NCBI GenBank assembly: GCA_030838815.1
Contig: JAUZEX010000053.1
Coordinates: 1-11,290, forward strand
Origin: Actinomycetota bacterium
Lineage (GTDB): Bacteria > Actinomycetota > Acidimicrobiia > IMCC26256 > BP-133
DNA length: 11,290 bases
Direction: 5' to 3'
Part shown: piece by piece, positions 1 through 6,662 of the stretch
Layout of the letters: each line of letters starts with the position of its first letter
Position numbering within the stretch: the stretch's first letter is position 1
The notes under the pieces: model-generated
Database searches by the model: none
What the model was told of the DNA's origin: nothing
What the model saw: only the letters and a program-made list of their open reading frames with translations
Made by a program: the position numbers and the translations under genes

Positions 1-140
1 CTTGAGGTCGCCGGCCCGCAGGCGCGACTCCACCTTGTAGCGCCGGTCCTTCGACAGGGACCCGTGGTGGGCGCTGACGACGTCGTCACCGAGGCGCGCG
101 CCGCGCGGGGGGGCGAGGCGCGCGGCCCGGCGGCGCGGGG
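1..140. repeat. Direct duplicate of 447-586 at the left edge
   Basis: Positions 1-97 are identical to 447-543, a shift of 446 bp. Positions 98-140 still align without gaps to 544-586. Seven of the first differences (98, 104, 107, 110, 122, 128, 138) are all T to G or A to C, and a further T to G change falls at 140. The shift is not a multiple of three, so the second copy is out of frame with the helicase. A read-level or assembly-graph artefact is the simplest explanation; a real partial duplication is less likely. Confidence 0.85.
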
Positions 141-1490
141 CGGGGCCGGCGCGGCGGCCGCCACTTCGGCCACCATCTGCTGGGCCAGGATGTCGAGCGG
201 CGCCTCGGGCGGGACGATGGCGTCGAGCGCTCCGGTCTCGGTCGCCCGGAGGAGGGCGGCGCACTCGACGAGCTCGTCGCGGGTCAGGGGGAACAGGCGG
301 CCCTTCGGCGTGCCCCGGCGGCTGTGGCCGGAGCGCCCGACGCGCTGGAGGAAGGTGGCGATGCTCCGGGGCGAGCCGACCTGGCAGACGAGGTCGACCG
401 GCCCGATGTCGATTCCCAGCTCGAGTGAGGCCGTGGCCACCAGGGCCTTGAGGTCGCCGGCCCGCAGGCGCGACTCCACCTTGTAGCGCCGGTCCTTCGA
501 CAGGGACCCGTGGTGGGCGCTGACGACGTCGTCACCGAGGCGCTCGCCGAGCTGGTGGGCGAGGCGCTCGGCCAGGCGGCGCGTGTTCACGAACACCAGC
601 GTGGTGTGGTGCTCTCGCACCAGCTCGGCGATGCGGTCGAGGACGTCGCCCATCTGGTCGCCGGAGGCGATCGCCTCCAGCTCCCCCTGGGGCAGCTCGA
701 GGGCCAGGTCGAGATCGCGGCGGTGCCCGGTGTCGACGATGGCGCATTCGCCGGGGGCGCCTGTGCCCTGCAGCATCCCGGCCAGCAGGGAGATCGGCCG
801 CTGGGTGGCCGACAGGCCGATCCGCTGGGGACGGGCCTCGGCGGCCCGCTCGAGGCGCTCCAACGTGAGGGCCAGGTGGGAGCCGCGCTTGTCGCGGGCG
901 GCGGCGTGGATCTCGTCGACGATCACCGTCTCCACCGTCCGCAGCACCGAGCGGCTCCGGGCGGCGGTGACCATCAGGTAGAGCGACTCGGGGGTGGTGA
1001 TGAGGAAGTTGGGCGGGCGGCGCACCATCCGGGCCCGCTCGCTCGGGGTGGTGTCGCCCGTCCGCACCCCCACGGTCAGCTCGGGGGCCGGGTAGCCCAT
1101 TTCGGCGGCCACCTCGGCGATCTCCCGCAGTGGCCGGTCGAGGTTCTCGGCGATGTCGACGGCCAGGGCCCGCAGCGGCGACACGTAGGCCACCTGGGCC
1201 CGACCCTCAACGTCACGGCCGGAGGCCGCGGCCTGGTAGAGGCGGTCGATGCAGACCAGGAACCCGGCCAGCGTCTTGCCCGAGCCGGTTGGGGCGGCGA
1301 TGAGCGTGTCCCGCCCGGCCGCGATGTGCGCCCACCCCTGCTCCTGGGGTGGCGTGGGACCCTCCGGGAAGCGCCGGGCGAACCACTCGGCCACGGCCGG
1401 GTGCTGGATGCCCGGGGGACATCCCCGGACCCCCGGGCCCTCCATCGGGCCCTCGAACAACGTCGGTCGGTCGATGACAGCCATCACCAT
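1..1490 (-). CDS. lhr: Lhr-like DEAD/DEAH-box ATP-dependent helicase, N-terminal part (truncated by window edge)
   Basis: This is an ATP-driven nucleic-acid helicase of superfamily 2, Lhr group, a cytoplasmic enzyme linked to DNA repair. Reading from ATG 1490 gives: a Q-motif-like TPPQEQGW (residues 46-53), Walker A APTGSGKT (66-73), TTPESL (165-170), the DEIH box (192-195), SAT (227-229), FVNTRR (300-305), HHGSLS (326-331), ATASLELGIDIG (352-363) and QRVGRSGH (382-389). These complete both RecA-like domains. The stretch LDILAQQMVAEV (432-443) matches the start of the Lhr-specific region. Lhr proteins usually exceed 1,400 residues, so about two thirds is missing. From about residue 444 (below position 161) the sequence becomes Ala/Pro/Arg junk and then reads a copy of 447-586 in the wrong frame, so the true coding sequence probably ends there. 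GTG 1487 and ATG 1484 are alternative starts. The gene lies 25 bp after the membrane-protein gene on the same strand and may be co-transcribed with it. Confidence 0.9.
   Translation of the reverse strand, partial: MVMAVIDRPTLFEGPMEGPGVRGCPPGIQHPAVAEWFARRFPEGPTPPQEQGWAHIAAGRDTLIAAPTGSGKTLAGFLVCIDRLYQAAASGRDVEGRAQVAYVSPLRALAVDIAENLDRPLREIAEVAAEMGYPAPELTVGVRTGDTTPSERARMVRRPPNFLITTPESLYLMVTAARSRSVLRTVETVIVDEIHAAARDKRGSHLALTLERLERAAEARPQRIGLSATQRPISLLAGMLQGTGAPGECAIVDTGHRRDLDLALELPQGELEAIASGDQMGDVLDRIAELVREHHTTLVFVNTRRLAERLAHQLGERLGDDVVSAHHGSLSKDRRYKVESRLRAGDLKALVATASLELGIDIGPVDLVCQVGSPRSIATFLQRVGRSGHSRRGTPKGRLFPLTRDELVECAALLRATETGALDAIVPPEAPLDILAQQMVAEVAAAAPAPPRAAGPRASPPRAARASVTTSSAPTTGPCRRTGATRWSRACGPATS
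98..160. other. Near-pure G/C stretch, probable low-quality or artefactual sequence
   Basis: These 63 bases contain one A (116) and no T, unlike any other stretch of this length in the window. The first half is the duplicate of 544-586 with its A and T bases replaced by C and G. The second half matches nothing that the helicase would need; where the Lhr-specific domain should continue it encodes only Ala, Pro, Arg and Gly. Read as a likely error zone joining real sequence (from about 161) to a misplaced copy (1-97). Confidence 0.7.
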
Positions 1491-1515
1491 CGAGAGTACC
1501 GACCGGGTGGGACAG

Positions 1516-2973
1516 TCAGGGCGGCGGGAGGATCTCCGACGTCCCGGGCCAGGGGCCCCAGGTCCCACCGGCGCGGGCCCCTTCCTTCTCGAGCTCCCGG
1601 GGCACCAGGCCACCGCCAGCCACGCCGGAGAGGACCAGCGGGCGCAGCCGTGGTCTCGCCCGGTCGGGAACCGGGTCGGGTTCGACCTCCTCCCGGGAGG
1701 CGAGGCCGATGGCGATGAAGACGAGATGGAGCTGGGCGGCCAGCAGCCCGTAGAACGGGCTCTGGAACAGGGCCACGAGCACCACGATGTGACACCACAG
1801 GGCCAGCGGCGATCGGGCCCGGCGGGTCCGCCAGGTGAAGGCGATCAGGTAACCGAAGAAGAAGAAGGTGGCGGGCATCCCGTTGGAGACGAGCACCGTC
1901 CAGACCTGTCCCTGGGTGCCGACGTCGGGATGCTTGTAGTTGCTGCTCTTCGTGGCCGCGGTCGACTGTTGCGGGCCGCCGTAGCCGATCAGCGGTTGCT
2001 TCATCGCCAGGTCGATCGACTGGTTGTAGAGCGACTGGCGGCCGTTGTTCGAGTGGGGGGTCGCCACCCGGTCCTGGATGAGGCTCTTCGTCGGCCCGAA
2101 GGAGAAGACGAACCCCCCGAGGGCGATCATCACGACCGCCGCCTGCACGACGGCGACGCTCCGCCCCCGGGCTCCGAACCGCACGGAGCCGTAGACGGCG
2201 ATCAGCCCGAGGGACGCCCAGAGCGTGCGGTTCAGCGAGAAGACGACCGGGAGCAGGGACAGCGGGACGAGGAGGCGGACCAGCCGGTCCCGGCGGGCGT
2301 TCTCCGTCTTCGCCCATGAGGCGAGGAGGAAGGGCACGAGGAGGGCGAAGTTGCCCCCCCAGTCGTTGGTGAACACGAACGGGGCGGCCGGACGGGGCAC
2401 CGGGTAGCCGAGGAAGTGCTGGATCTGGGCCGTGGCCGGATGCACCAGGTTGAAGACGAAGGGGTTGGCCTGGAGCCGCTTCGGCACCAGCTTCGACATG
2501 AGGGTGGTGACCTGGAGGTGCGGCATGAGGAGGCCGAGCATTCCGCCGCCGACGACCACCATCCAGAAGAACACCATCATCTTCACGACGGCACGGTTCG
2601 GTAGCAGGCGCTTGGGCGAGTTGAGGATGAAGATCCCGACGATGGGCGCCGAGGTGTAGAGGAGCATCCGGTAGATGAAGCCGAACAGCTTGTCGAGGCC
2701 GCTGACGTGGAGAGCGGATGCCGCCATCCAGGCCATGAACAGGACGTAGAGCCCGAAACCTTTCGGCACCCGTACCGAGCCGCGCCGGACGACCAGATTG
2801 GCCAGCAGGAACACGGCGAAGATGGGCCAGACGAACTCGGCCAGGCCCAGGACCCACCACAGCGGGAAGCCGTAGAAGAGGGCGTAGAGCGGCCAGCCGT
2901 AGGGCAGCAGCGAGCGCCGCGGACTGGCGATGACCGGAGCGCGCGCCGAATCGGTGGGGGAGGTCTGCAGCAT
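1516..2973 (-). CDS. O-antigen ligase/polymerase-like multi-pass membrane protein
   Basis: This 485-residue protein resembles the O-antigen ligase/Wzy polymerase superfamily, integral membrane enzymes that join or polymerise lipid-linked glycans on the outer face of the cytoplasmic membrane. Hydrophobic segments are visible around residues 25-62, 72-90, 98-118, 130-150, 198-220, 230-248, 252-265, 272-292, 355-380 and 390-425. The family's loop pattern is present: FSLNRTLW (245-252), then GRQSLYNQSIDLAMKQPLIG (311-330), the usual R-x-x-x-W/Y...P-L-x-G-x-G signature, and H348 ahead of the next membrane span. The tail from about 430 is Pro/Gly/Arg-rich and probably cytoplasmic. ATG 2973 is the first start after an in-frame stop upstream; no clear ribosome site is visible. 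No glycosyltransferase, flippase or chain-length regulator lies in the window, so the glycan is unknown. A general polysaccharide polymerase role is as likely as ligase. Confidence 0.75.
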   Translation of the reverse strand: MLQTSPTDSARAPVIASPRRSLLPYGWPLYALFYGFPLWWVLGLAEFVWPIFAVFLLANLVVRRGSVRVPKGFGLYVLFMAWMAASALHVSGLDKLFGFIYRMLLYTSAPIVGIFILNSPKRLLPNRAVVKMMVFFWMVVVGGGMLGLLMPHLQVTTLMSKLVPKRLQANPFVFNLVHPATAQIQHFLGYPVPRPAAPFVFTNDWGGNFALLVPFLLASWAKTENARRDRLVRLLVPLSLLPVVFSLNRTLWASLGLIAVYGSVRFGARGRSVAVVQAAVVMIALGGFVFSFGPTKSLIQDRVATPHSNNGRQSLYNQSIDLAMKQPLIGYGGPQQSTAATKSSNYKHPDVGTQGQVWTVLVSNGMPATFFFFGYLIAFTWRTRRARSPLALWCHIVVLVALFQSPFYGLLAAQLHLVFIAIGLASREEVEPDPVPDRARPRLRPLVLSGVAGGGLVPRELEKEGARAGGTWGPWPGTSEILPPP

Positions 2974-3071
2974 GCGAGACCGACGATGCCAGCCACAGAG
3001 TGAAAGTCAGATGAGCCGCCAGAGGTTCCTTGAGGACCGGGGGCGGGGCAAGGGGGCCGCCGTTCAGCTAC

Positions 3072-3077
3072 TAGGGT
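3072..3077 (+). promoter_or_regulatory. Putative -10 element (TAGGGT) for a leaderless or near-leaderless transcript
   Basis: TAGGGT fits the TANNNT -10 pattern of actinobacterial promoters and ends 7 nt before the ATG at 3085, which places the likely transcription start at or very near the A of the ATG. No convincing -35 element or Shine-Dalgarno sequence is visible. The element sits in the 111-bp gap between divergent genes. Confidence 0.4.
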
Positions 3078-3084
3078 CGGCGCC

Positions 3085-4128
3085 ATGCTGTGGGAGCCGG
3101 GCACGGCCACCGGGCTCGGACCGTTTCCGGGGGTCGATCCACTGGAGGCGGTCCGGGTCGTCTTCTCCGAACTCGCCTCCCCCGGCCTGCCGTTCCTGCC
3201 CGAGTTGCCGGCCCGGGGCGTCGGATCCGACCCCGTCGGACGGACGGCGGCGCTGCTGGCCGACCTCCACGTCGAGGTCGGCACCGGGGTGTGGCGGTTC
3301 GTCCGCCGGGGCGGGCGCGACGAGCAGCGGGCCCGCACCGCTCTCACCATCGACCTCGACGCTGTCGAGGAGGGGGCCGACGGCTACGAGGGGCCGGTCA
3401 AGATCCGCATCGTCGGGCCCTGGTCACTGGTGGCCAGCGTGGAGCTGGCCAAGGGGGAGAAGGCTCTGGCCGACCCGGGAGCGGTGCGCGACGTCACCGC
3501 CTCGCTGGCCGAAGGGCTCCGTCTCCACGTCGCCGACCTGCGTCGCCGGATTCCCCGGCTGACCTGCGTCGTGGTCCAGGTCGACGAGCCGCAACTGGCT
3601 TCCGTCCTGGCCGGCGAGCTCGCCACCGCCAGCGGGTGGGGCCGGCTCCCCCACTACGAGCGGGCCGTCGTGGAAGACGGGCTCCGCCAGGTTCTGGCCG
3701 TCGCCTCCGGGCCGGCGCCGTCCGACCGCGAGGCACCGGCCGACTCGGCCGGCGTGTGGATCGGCGCCACGCGGCTCGACGGCGCGCTCCTGCAGGGCGC
3801 CGGGGCCGGCTTCGTCGGGCTCGACGGCGCCGTCCTCGACACGGTCGACGAGGACGAGATCGGCGAGGCCGTCGACGCCGGTGTGGGCCTGCTCGTCGCC
3901 TCCGTCCCCCTCGAGGCCCGGGAGAAGGATCCCCGCCCCGCCCTGGCGCCCCTCCGCAGCCTGTGGAAGCGACTGGGGTTCACCCTCGAGCTCCTGCCCC
4001 GGATCGTGGCCCTCGCACCGGTCGAGGGCCTCGAACGGCTGGCCGCCGACCGGGTGCCGGGCGTGCTCCGCCGCACGGTCGGGGCGGCCCGTTACCTGGA
4101 GGAGTCGGCCGCCGAGGAGGAGTCGTAG
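3085..4128 (+). CDS. MetE-fold (cobalamin-independent methionine synthase C-terminal-like) protein lacking the zinc ligands
   Basis: This 347-residue protein resembles the short actinobacterial MetE-like family typified, from memory, by M. tuberculosis Rv3015c, with a UROD/MetE TIM barrel. Recognisable parts are GLGPFPGVDPLEA (10-22), the ELPARGVGSDPVGR block (40-53), KIRIVGPWSLVASVELA (106-122) and the barrel strand VVVQVDEPQL (162-171) with the conserved DEP. Catalytic MetE binds zinc through a His-x-Cys pair, a Glu and a Cys in a C-terminal Cys-Gly-Leu motif. Here the first place reads VWIGATR (224-230), the last reads PVEGL (312-316), and the only cysteine in the protein is C161. Zinc-dependent homocysteine methylation is therefore unlikely; it may be a pseudoenzyme or act on another substrate. 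ATG 3085 is supported by the upstream -10 element. Its 3' end carries the ribosome site of the polymerase gene that follows 3 nt later. Confidence 0.75.
   Translation: MLWEPGTATGLGPFPGVDPLEAVRVVFSELASPGLPFLPELPARGVGSDPVGRTAALLADLHVEVGTGVWRFVRRGGRDEQRARTALTIDLDAVEEGADGYEGPVKIRIVGPWSLVASVELAKGEKALADPGAVRDVTASLAEGLRLHVADLRRRIPRLTCVVVQVDEPQLASVLAGELATASGWGRLPHYERAVVEDGLRQVLAVASGPAPSDREAPADSAGVWIGATRLDGALLQGAGAGFVGLDGAVLDTVDEDEIGEAVDAGVGLLVASVPLEAREKDPRPALAPLRSLWKRLGFTLELLPRIVALAPVEGLERLAADRVPGVLRRTVGAARYLEESAAEEES
4114..4122 (+). promoter_or_regulatory. Strong Shine-Dalgarno site deciding the GTG start of the polymerase gene
   Basis: GAGGAGGAG lies inside the last codons of the MetE-like gene, 9 nt before GTG 4132. 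It supports that GTG as the true start and means ribosomes finishing the first gene uncover or reuse the site, as in translational coupling. Confidence 0.65.
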
Positions 4129-4131
4129 GCG

Positions 4132-5148
4132 GTGGGCGCCAAGGGCGATGAGGCGGTCGTCGAGCTCGACGGCCACGAGGTCCGCATCACCAGCCCCGAC
4201 AAGGTGTTCTTCCCCGAGCGGGGTGAGACGAAGCTCGACCTCGTCCGGTACTACCAGGCGGTGCGGGAGCCGCTGTTGGCGACCATGGGCGGACGGCCGG
4301 TGCTCCTCCAGCGTTTTCCGGAGGGAGCGGGCGGGTCTTCGTTCTTCCAGAAGCGGGTGCCGAAGGACGTCCCGGACTGGCTCCAGACCACGGTCGTCAG
4401 CACCCCGAACGGGACGACGTCCAACGCCCTCGTGGCCGCCGACCTGGCCCACGTCGCCTGGGCCGTGAACCTGGGCTGCCTCGGCTTCCACGTCTGGCCG
4501 TCCCTGGCGTCGGATCCCGACCACGCCGACGAGCTCCGCATCGACCTCGACCCCACCCCGGGGATCACCTTCGAGGAGGTGCGGGACGGGGCCAGGAAGG
4601 TCAAGGCCCTCCTCGACGAGCTCGGCGTCGTCGGAGCGCCGAAGACCACGGGCGGGGACGGGCTCCACGTCTACGTCCGTCTCCTCCCGCAGTGGAGCTC
4701 GATCGAGGTGCGGGCGGGCGCCGTGGCGCTGGCCCGGGAGCTGGAGCGACGCCACCCCGACCTCCTCACCGCCGCCTGGTGGAAGGAGGAGCGGGGCCGG
4801 AGGGTGTTCGTCGACTTCAACCAGAACTCGCCCCACAAGACCATCTTCGGGGCGTGGTCGGTGCGGGCCCGGCCCGGCGGCCAGGCGTCGGCGCCGTTCA
4901 CCTGGGACGAGCTCGACACGATCGATCCCGAGGCCATGACCCTGGCCACGCTGCCCGTCCGGGTGGCCGAGCGGGGCGACCCCTGGCGCGACACCTACGG
5001 CGTACCGCAATCGCTGGAGCCGCTCCTCACCCTGCACGAGCGCGACATGGCCGCCGGCCTGGCCGACGCCCCCTGGCCCCCCGTCTACCCCAAGATGCCC
5101 AACGAGCCGCCCCGGGTGGCCCCGAGCCGGGCCAAGAAGCCAACCTAG
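4132..5148 (+). CDS. LigD-type primase/polymerase domain protein (stand-alone PolDom)
   Basis: This 338-residue archaeo-eukaryotic primase-superfamily enzyme is of the kind fused to ATP-dependent ligase in LigD, which fills gaps with (ribo)nucleotides during non-homologous end joining or other DNA repair. It contains SPDKVFFPE (21-29), the QRFPEG...FFQKRVP block (60-77), the catalytic pair D138 and D140 in ELRIDLDPTPG, TGGDGLHVYV (173-182) as the nucleotide-binding S/TGGxGxH motif, and the third carboxylate D228 in VFVDFNQN. These spacings match the family's usual D137/D139/D227. The NSPHKTIFGAWSVR block (232-245) is also typical. No ligase or 3'-phosphoesterase domain follows, so it is comparable to the mycobacterial stand-alone PolD proteins. 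No Ku gene lies in the window. The GTG start is supported by a GAGGAGGAG ribosome site, and the gene begins 3 nt after the MetE-like stop. The tail is basic (PSRAKKPT). All catalytic residues are intact. Confidence 0.92.
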   Translation: MGAKGDEAVVELDGHEVRITSPDKVFFPERGETKLDLVRYYQAVREPLLATMGGRPVLLQRFPEGAGGSSFFQKRVPKDVPDWLQTTVVSTPNGTTSNALVAADLAHVAWAVNLGCLGFHVWPSLASDPDHADELRIDLDPTPGITFEEVRDGARKVKALLDELGVVGAPKTTGGDGLHVYVRLLPQWSSIEVRAGAVALARELERRHPDLLTAAWWKEERGRRVFVDFNQNSPHKTIFGAWSVRARPGGQASAPFTWDELDTIDPEAMTLATLPVRVAERGDPWRDTYGVPQSLEPLLTLHERDMAAGLADAPWPPVYPKMPNEPPRVAPSRAKKPT

Positions 5149-5155
5149 GGGCCAA

Positions 5156-6040
5156 ATGGCCTCCCCGGAAGCAGCGCCCACTGGCGCCCCGCGCCCTTTC
5201 GCCGTCGAGCACGACGGCCTCCGCATCGCGGGCCTCGACTGGGGCGGCACCCCGCGGGCCCGCCCGGTGGTGCTGCTCCACCCCAACGGGTTCTGTGCCG
5301 GGCTCTACGACCCCATCGCCCGCCGCCTTGCCGCCGGCGGCGCCTTCCGCCCCATCGGCGTCGACCTGCGGGGCCACGGCGACACTGACAAGCCCGAGCC
5401 ACCCGGGCCGTACCGCTACGACGGCATGGCCGGCGACGTCATCGCCGTGCTCGACGCCTACGGGTTCGACGACGTCGACATCGTCGGCGGCTCCCTCGGC
5501 GGGGGCGTCGCCATCCACGTCGACCGGCTGCAGCCGGGCCGGGCCCGCCGCCTCGTCCTGTGCGAGCCGGTGGCGCTGGCGATCGGCGCCGACACCCCCG
5601 TCGGCGCCGCCCATCCGATGGCCGCCGCCGCCTTGCGGCGCAAGGTGGTCTGGGCGTCGCGGGAGGCGATGATCCACTCCTACGGCAGTCGCCCACCGCT
5701 CGATCGCCTGGCTCCCGAGGCCCTCGCCGCCTACATCGCCTGGGGCACGATCGACCGGGGGGACGGTCAGGTCGAACTGGCCTGCCCGCCGCCGATCGAG
5801 GCGGCGATCTTCGCCGGCCCGGCGGCGCTGCACGGCGTCAACGCCGCCTGGGAGCACCTCCCGCACCTCACGGCGTCGGTGGCGGTGCTGGCCGGCGACC
5901 GTTCGTTCCTGCCCCGGGAGCGGAGCGAGGGAGTGGCGGCCGCCGCCGGGGTCCCGCTGGTCATGGTCAACGGCGACCACTTCTTCCTCCACGAGGACAC
6001 CGCCCGCGGGGCCGCCCTCATCGAGGAGCACCTGGGCTGA
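5156..6040 (+). CDS. Alpha/beta hydrolase fold protein
   Basis: This 294-residue cytoplasmic hydrolase has a complete catalytic triad: nucleophile S113 in GGSLGG, acid D248 in LAGDRS and H275 in NGDHFF. LHPNGF (41-46) supplies the oxyanion-hole region and DLRGHGDTDKP (70-80) is the usual loop after strand 4. A lid of about 100 residues lies between about 145 and 240. There is no signal peptide. The closest general classes are ester, lactone or haloalkane-type hydrolases, but HPNG in place of HG and the lid do not identify a substrate. The start follows the polymerase stop by 7 nt, with AGGGG 4 nt before the ATG, and the ribosome site overlaps the polymerase stop codon. The gene therefore appears to belong to the same operon, although no functional link to the polymerase is evident. 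Confidence 0.88.
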   Translation: MASPEAAPTGAPRPFAVEHDGLRIAGLDWGGTPRARPVVLLHPNGFCAGLYDPIARRLAAGGAFRPIGVDLRGHGDTDKPEPPGPYRYDGMAGDVIAVLDAYGFDDVDIVGGSLGGGVAIHVDRLQPGRARRLVLCEPVALAIGADTPVGAAHPMAAAALRRKVVWASREAMIHSYGSRPPLDRLAPEALAAYIAWGTIDRGDGQVELACPPPIEAAIFAGPAALHGVNAAWEHLPHLTASVAVLAGDRSFLPRERSEGVAAAAGVPLVMVNGDHFFLHEDTARGAALIEEHLG

Positions 6041-6043
6041 CCA

Positions 6044-6069
6044 CCCGGTTCCCGGCACCGGGGACCGGG
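6044..6069 (+). terminator. Long GC-rich hairpin between hydrolase and DUF2889 genes (no U-tract)
   Basis: Arms 6044-6055 and 6058-6069 can pair over 12 positions, with one G-U wobble in RNA and only 2 nt between the arms, so the innermost pairs would open. It begins 4 nt after the hydrolase stop. The 3' arm contains GGGGA, a possible ribosome site for ATG 6075. There is no run of T after it, so it could be a U-less terminator, an attenuator or a translation-control hairpin. Confidence 0.4.
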
Positions 6070-6070
6070 A

Positions 6071-6087
6071 TGGGATGGTGGATCCCA
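6071..6087 (+). other. Second hairpin enclosing the DUF2889 start codons
   Basis: TGGGAT (6071-6076) and ATCCCA (6082-6087) pair perfectly over 6 bp around a 5-nt GGTGG loop. The ATG at 6075 lies in the 5' arm and loop edge and the ATG at 6087 begins at the last paired base, so both candidate starts are within the structure. It directly follows the hairpin at 6044-6069. Confidence 0.35.
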
Positions 6088-6662
6088 TGCCCTGGCCCAC
6101 CGAACTCGTCCCCGACCGCTACCCCGGCACCATCCGACGGGAGATGACCGTCGAGTCGGAGGCGGTCGACGGGCGCCTCGTCTTCACCGCCGTCCTGCGC
6201 GACCGCTGGTTGGACCACGCCGCCGGCGCCGAGGAGGAGATCCACGGCTACGAGGTCCGCCTGGTGACGGAACCGCCCGACCTGACGGTGGTGGCCGTGG
6301 AGGTGCGGCCCCGGTTCCTGCCCTTCCGGGAGTGCCCCGCCGCCGCCCTGGCCGCCCAGCGGCTGGTCGGCCTCCAGCTGACGAAGGGCTTCCGGGCCGG
6401 CGCCCTGGCCGCCCTCGGCGGTGTCGAGGGCTGCACCCACCTGCTCACGCTGGTGCTGGCCGCCTCGAACCATCAGGTGGTGACCCAGTACCTGCTGACC
6501 CGGGTCGACGACGGGAGCCACCCCGAGGGCAGTCCCGACTTCGAGCAGGTCGTCGACACCTGCGCCGGCTGGCGCGAGGGCGGCACGGCCCTGGATCTGG
6601 TGCGGGGCCGGAAGCCGTTCCGCTTGTCCGTCGACTACGGCGCGGAACCCCCGGAGCGCTGA
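6075..6662 (+). CDS. DUF2889 family protein
   Basis: This 195-residue protein is recognised as DUF2889, a family of unknown function. Diagnostic parts are the opening RYPGTIRREMTVES (15-28), the beta-rich DGRLVFTAVLRDRW (32-45), the segment from about 99 to 123 ending in GCTHL (119-123), and DTCAGWREGG (161-170), matching the family's Cys-x-x-Trp-Arg stretch. C120, H122 and C163 are conserved polar residues that could bind a metal, but this is inference. It has no signal peptide or membrane span. The start is uncertain: ATG 6075, GTG 6078 or ATG 6087 are in frame and differ by up to four residues. It follows the hydrolase by 34 nt with two hairpins between, so co-transcription is possible but expression may be uncoupled. 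Its 3' end overlaps the convergent acyl-CoA dehydrogenase gene by 28 nt. Confidence 0.8.
   Translation: MVDPMPWPTELVPDRYPGTIRREMTVESEAVDGRLVFTAVLRDRWLDHAAGAEEEIHGYEVRLVTEPPDLTVVAVEVRPRFLPFRECPAAALAAQRLVGLQLTKGFRAGALAALGGVEGCTHLLTLVLAASNHQVVTQYLLTRVDDGSHPEGSPDFEQVVDTCAGWREGGTALDLVRGRKPFRLSVDYGAEPPER

Noticed and set aside
1..586. Transposon or attachment-site duplication at the left end
   Set aside because: The duplicated sequence is internal helicase coding sequence, with no terminal inverted repeats or transposase, and shows error-like substitutions.
510..1718. 402-residue plus-strand frame
   Set aside because: It is antisense to the helicase gene and crosses the intergenic gap into the membrane-protein gene; no recognisable protein features.
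3085..4128. Functional methionine synthase (metE) call
   Set aside because: The zinc-binding His, Cys and Cys residues are not at their places and the protein is less than half the length of MetE.
3424..5286. 620-residue open frame on the minus strand
   Set aside because: It runs antisense to the MetE-like and polymerase genes, whose family motifs are intact; its composition is the reverse-strand shadow typical of high-GC DNA, with no recognisable motif.
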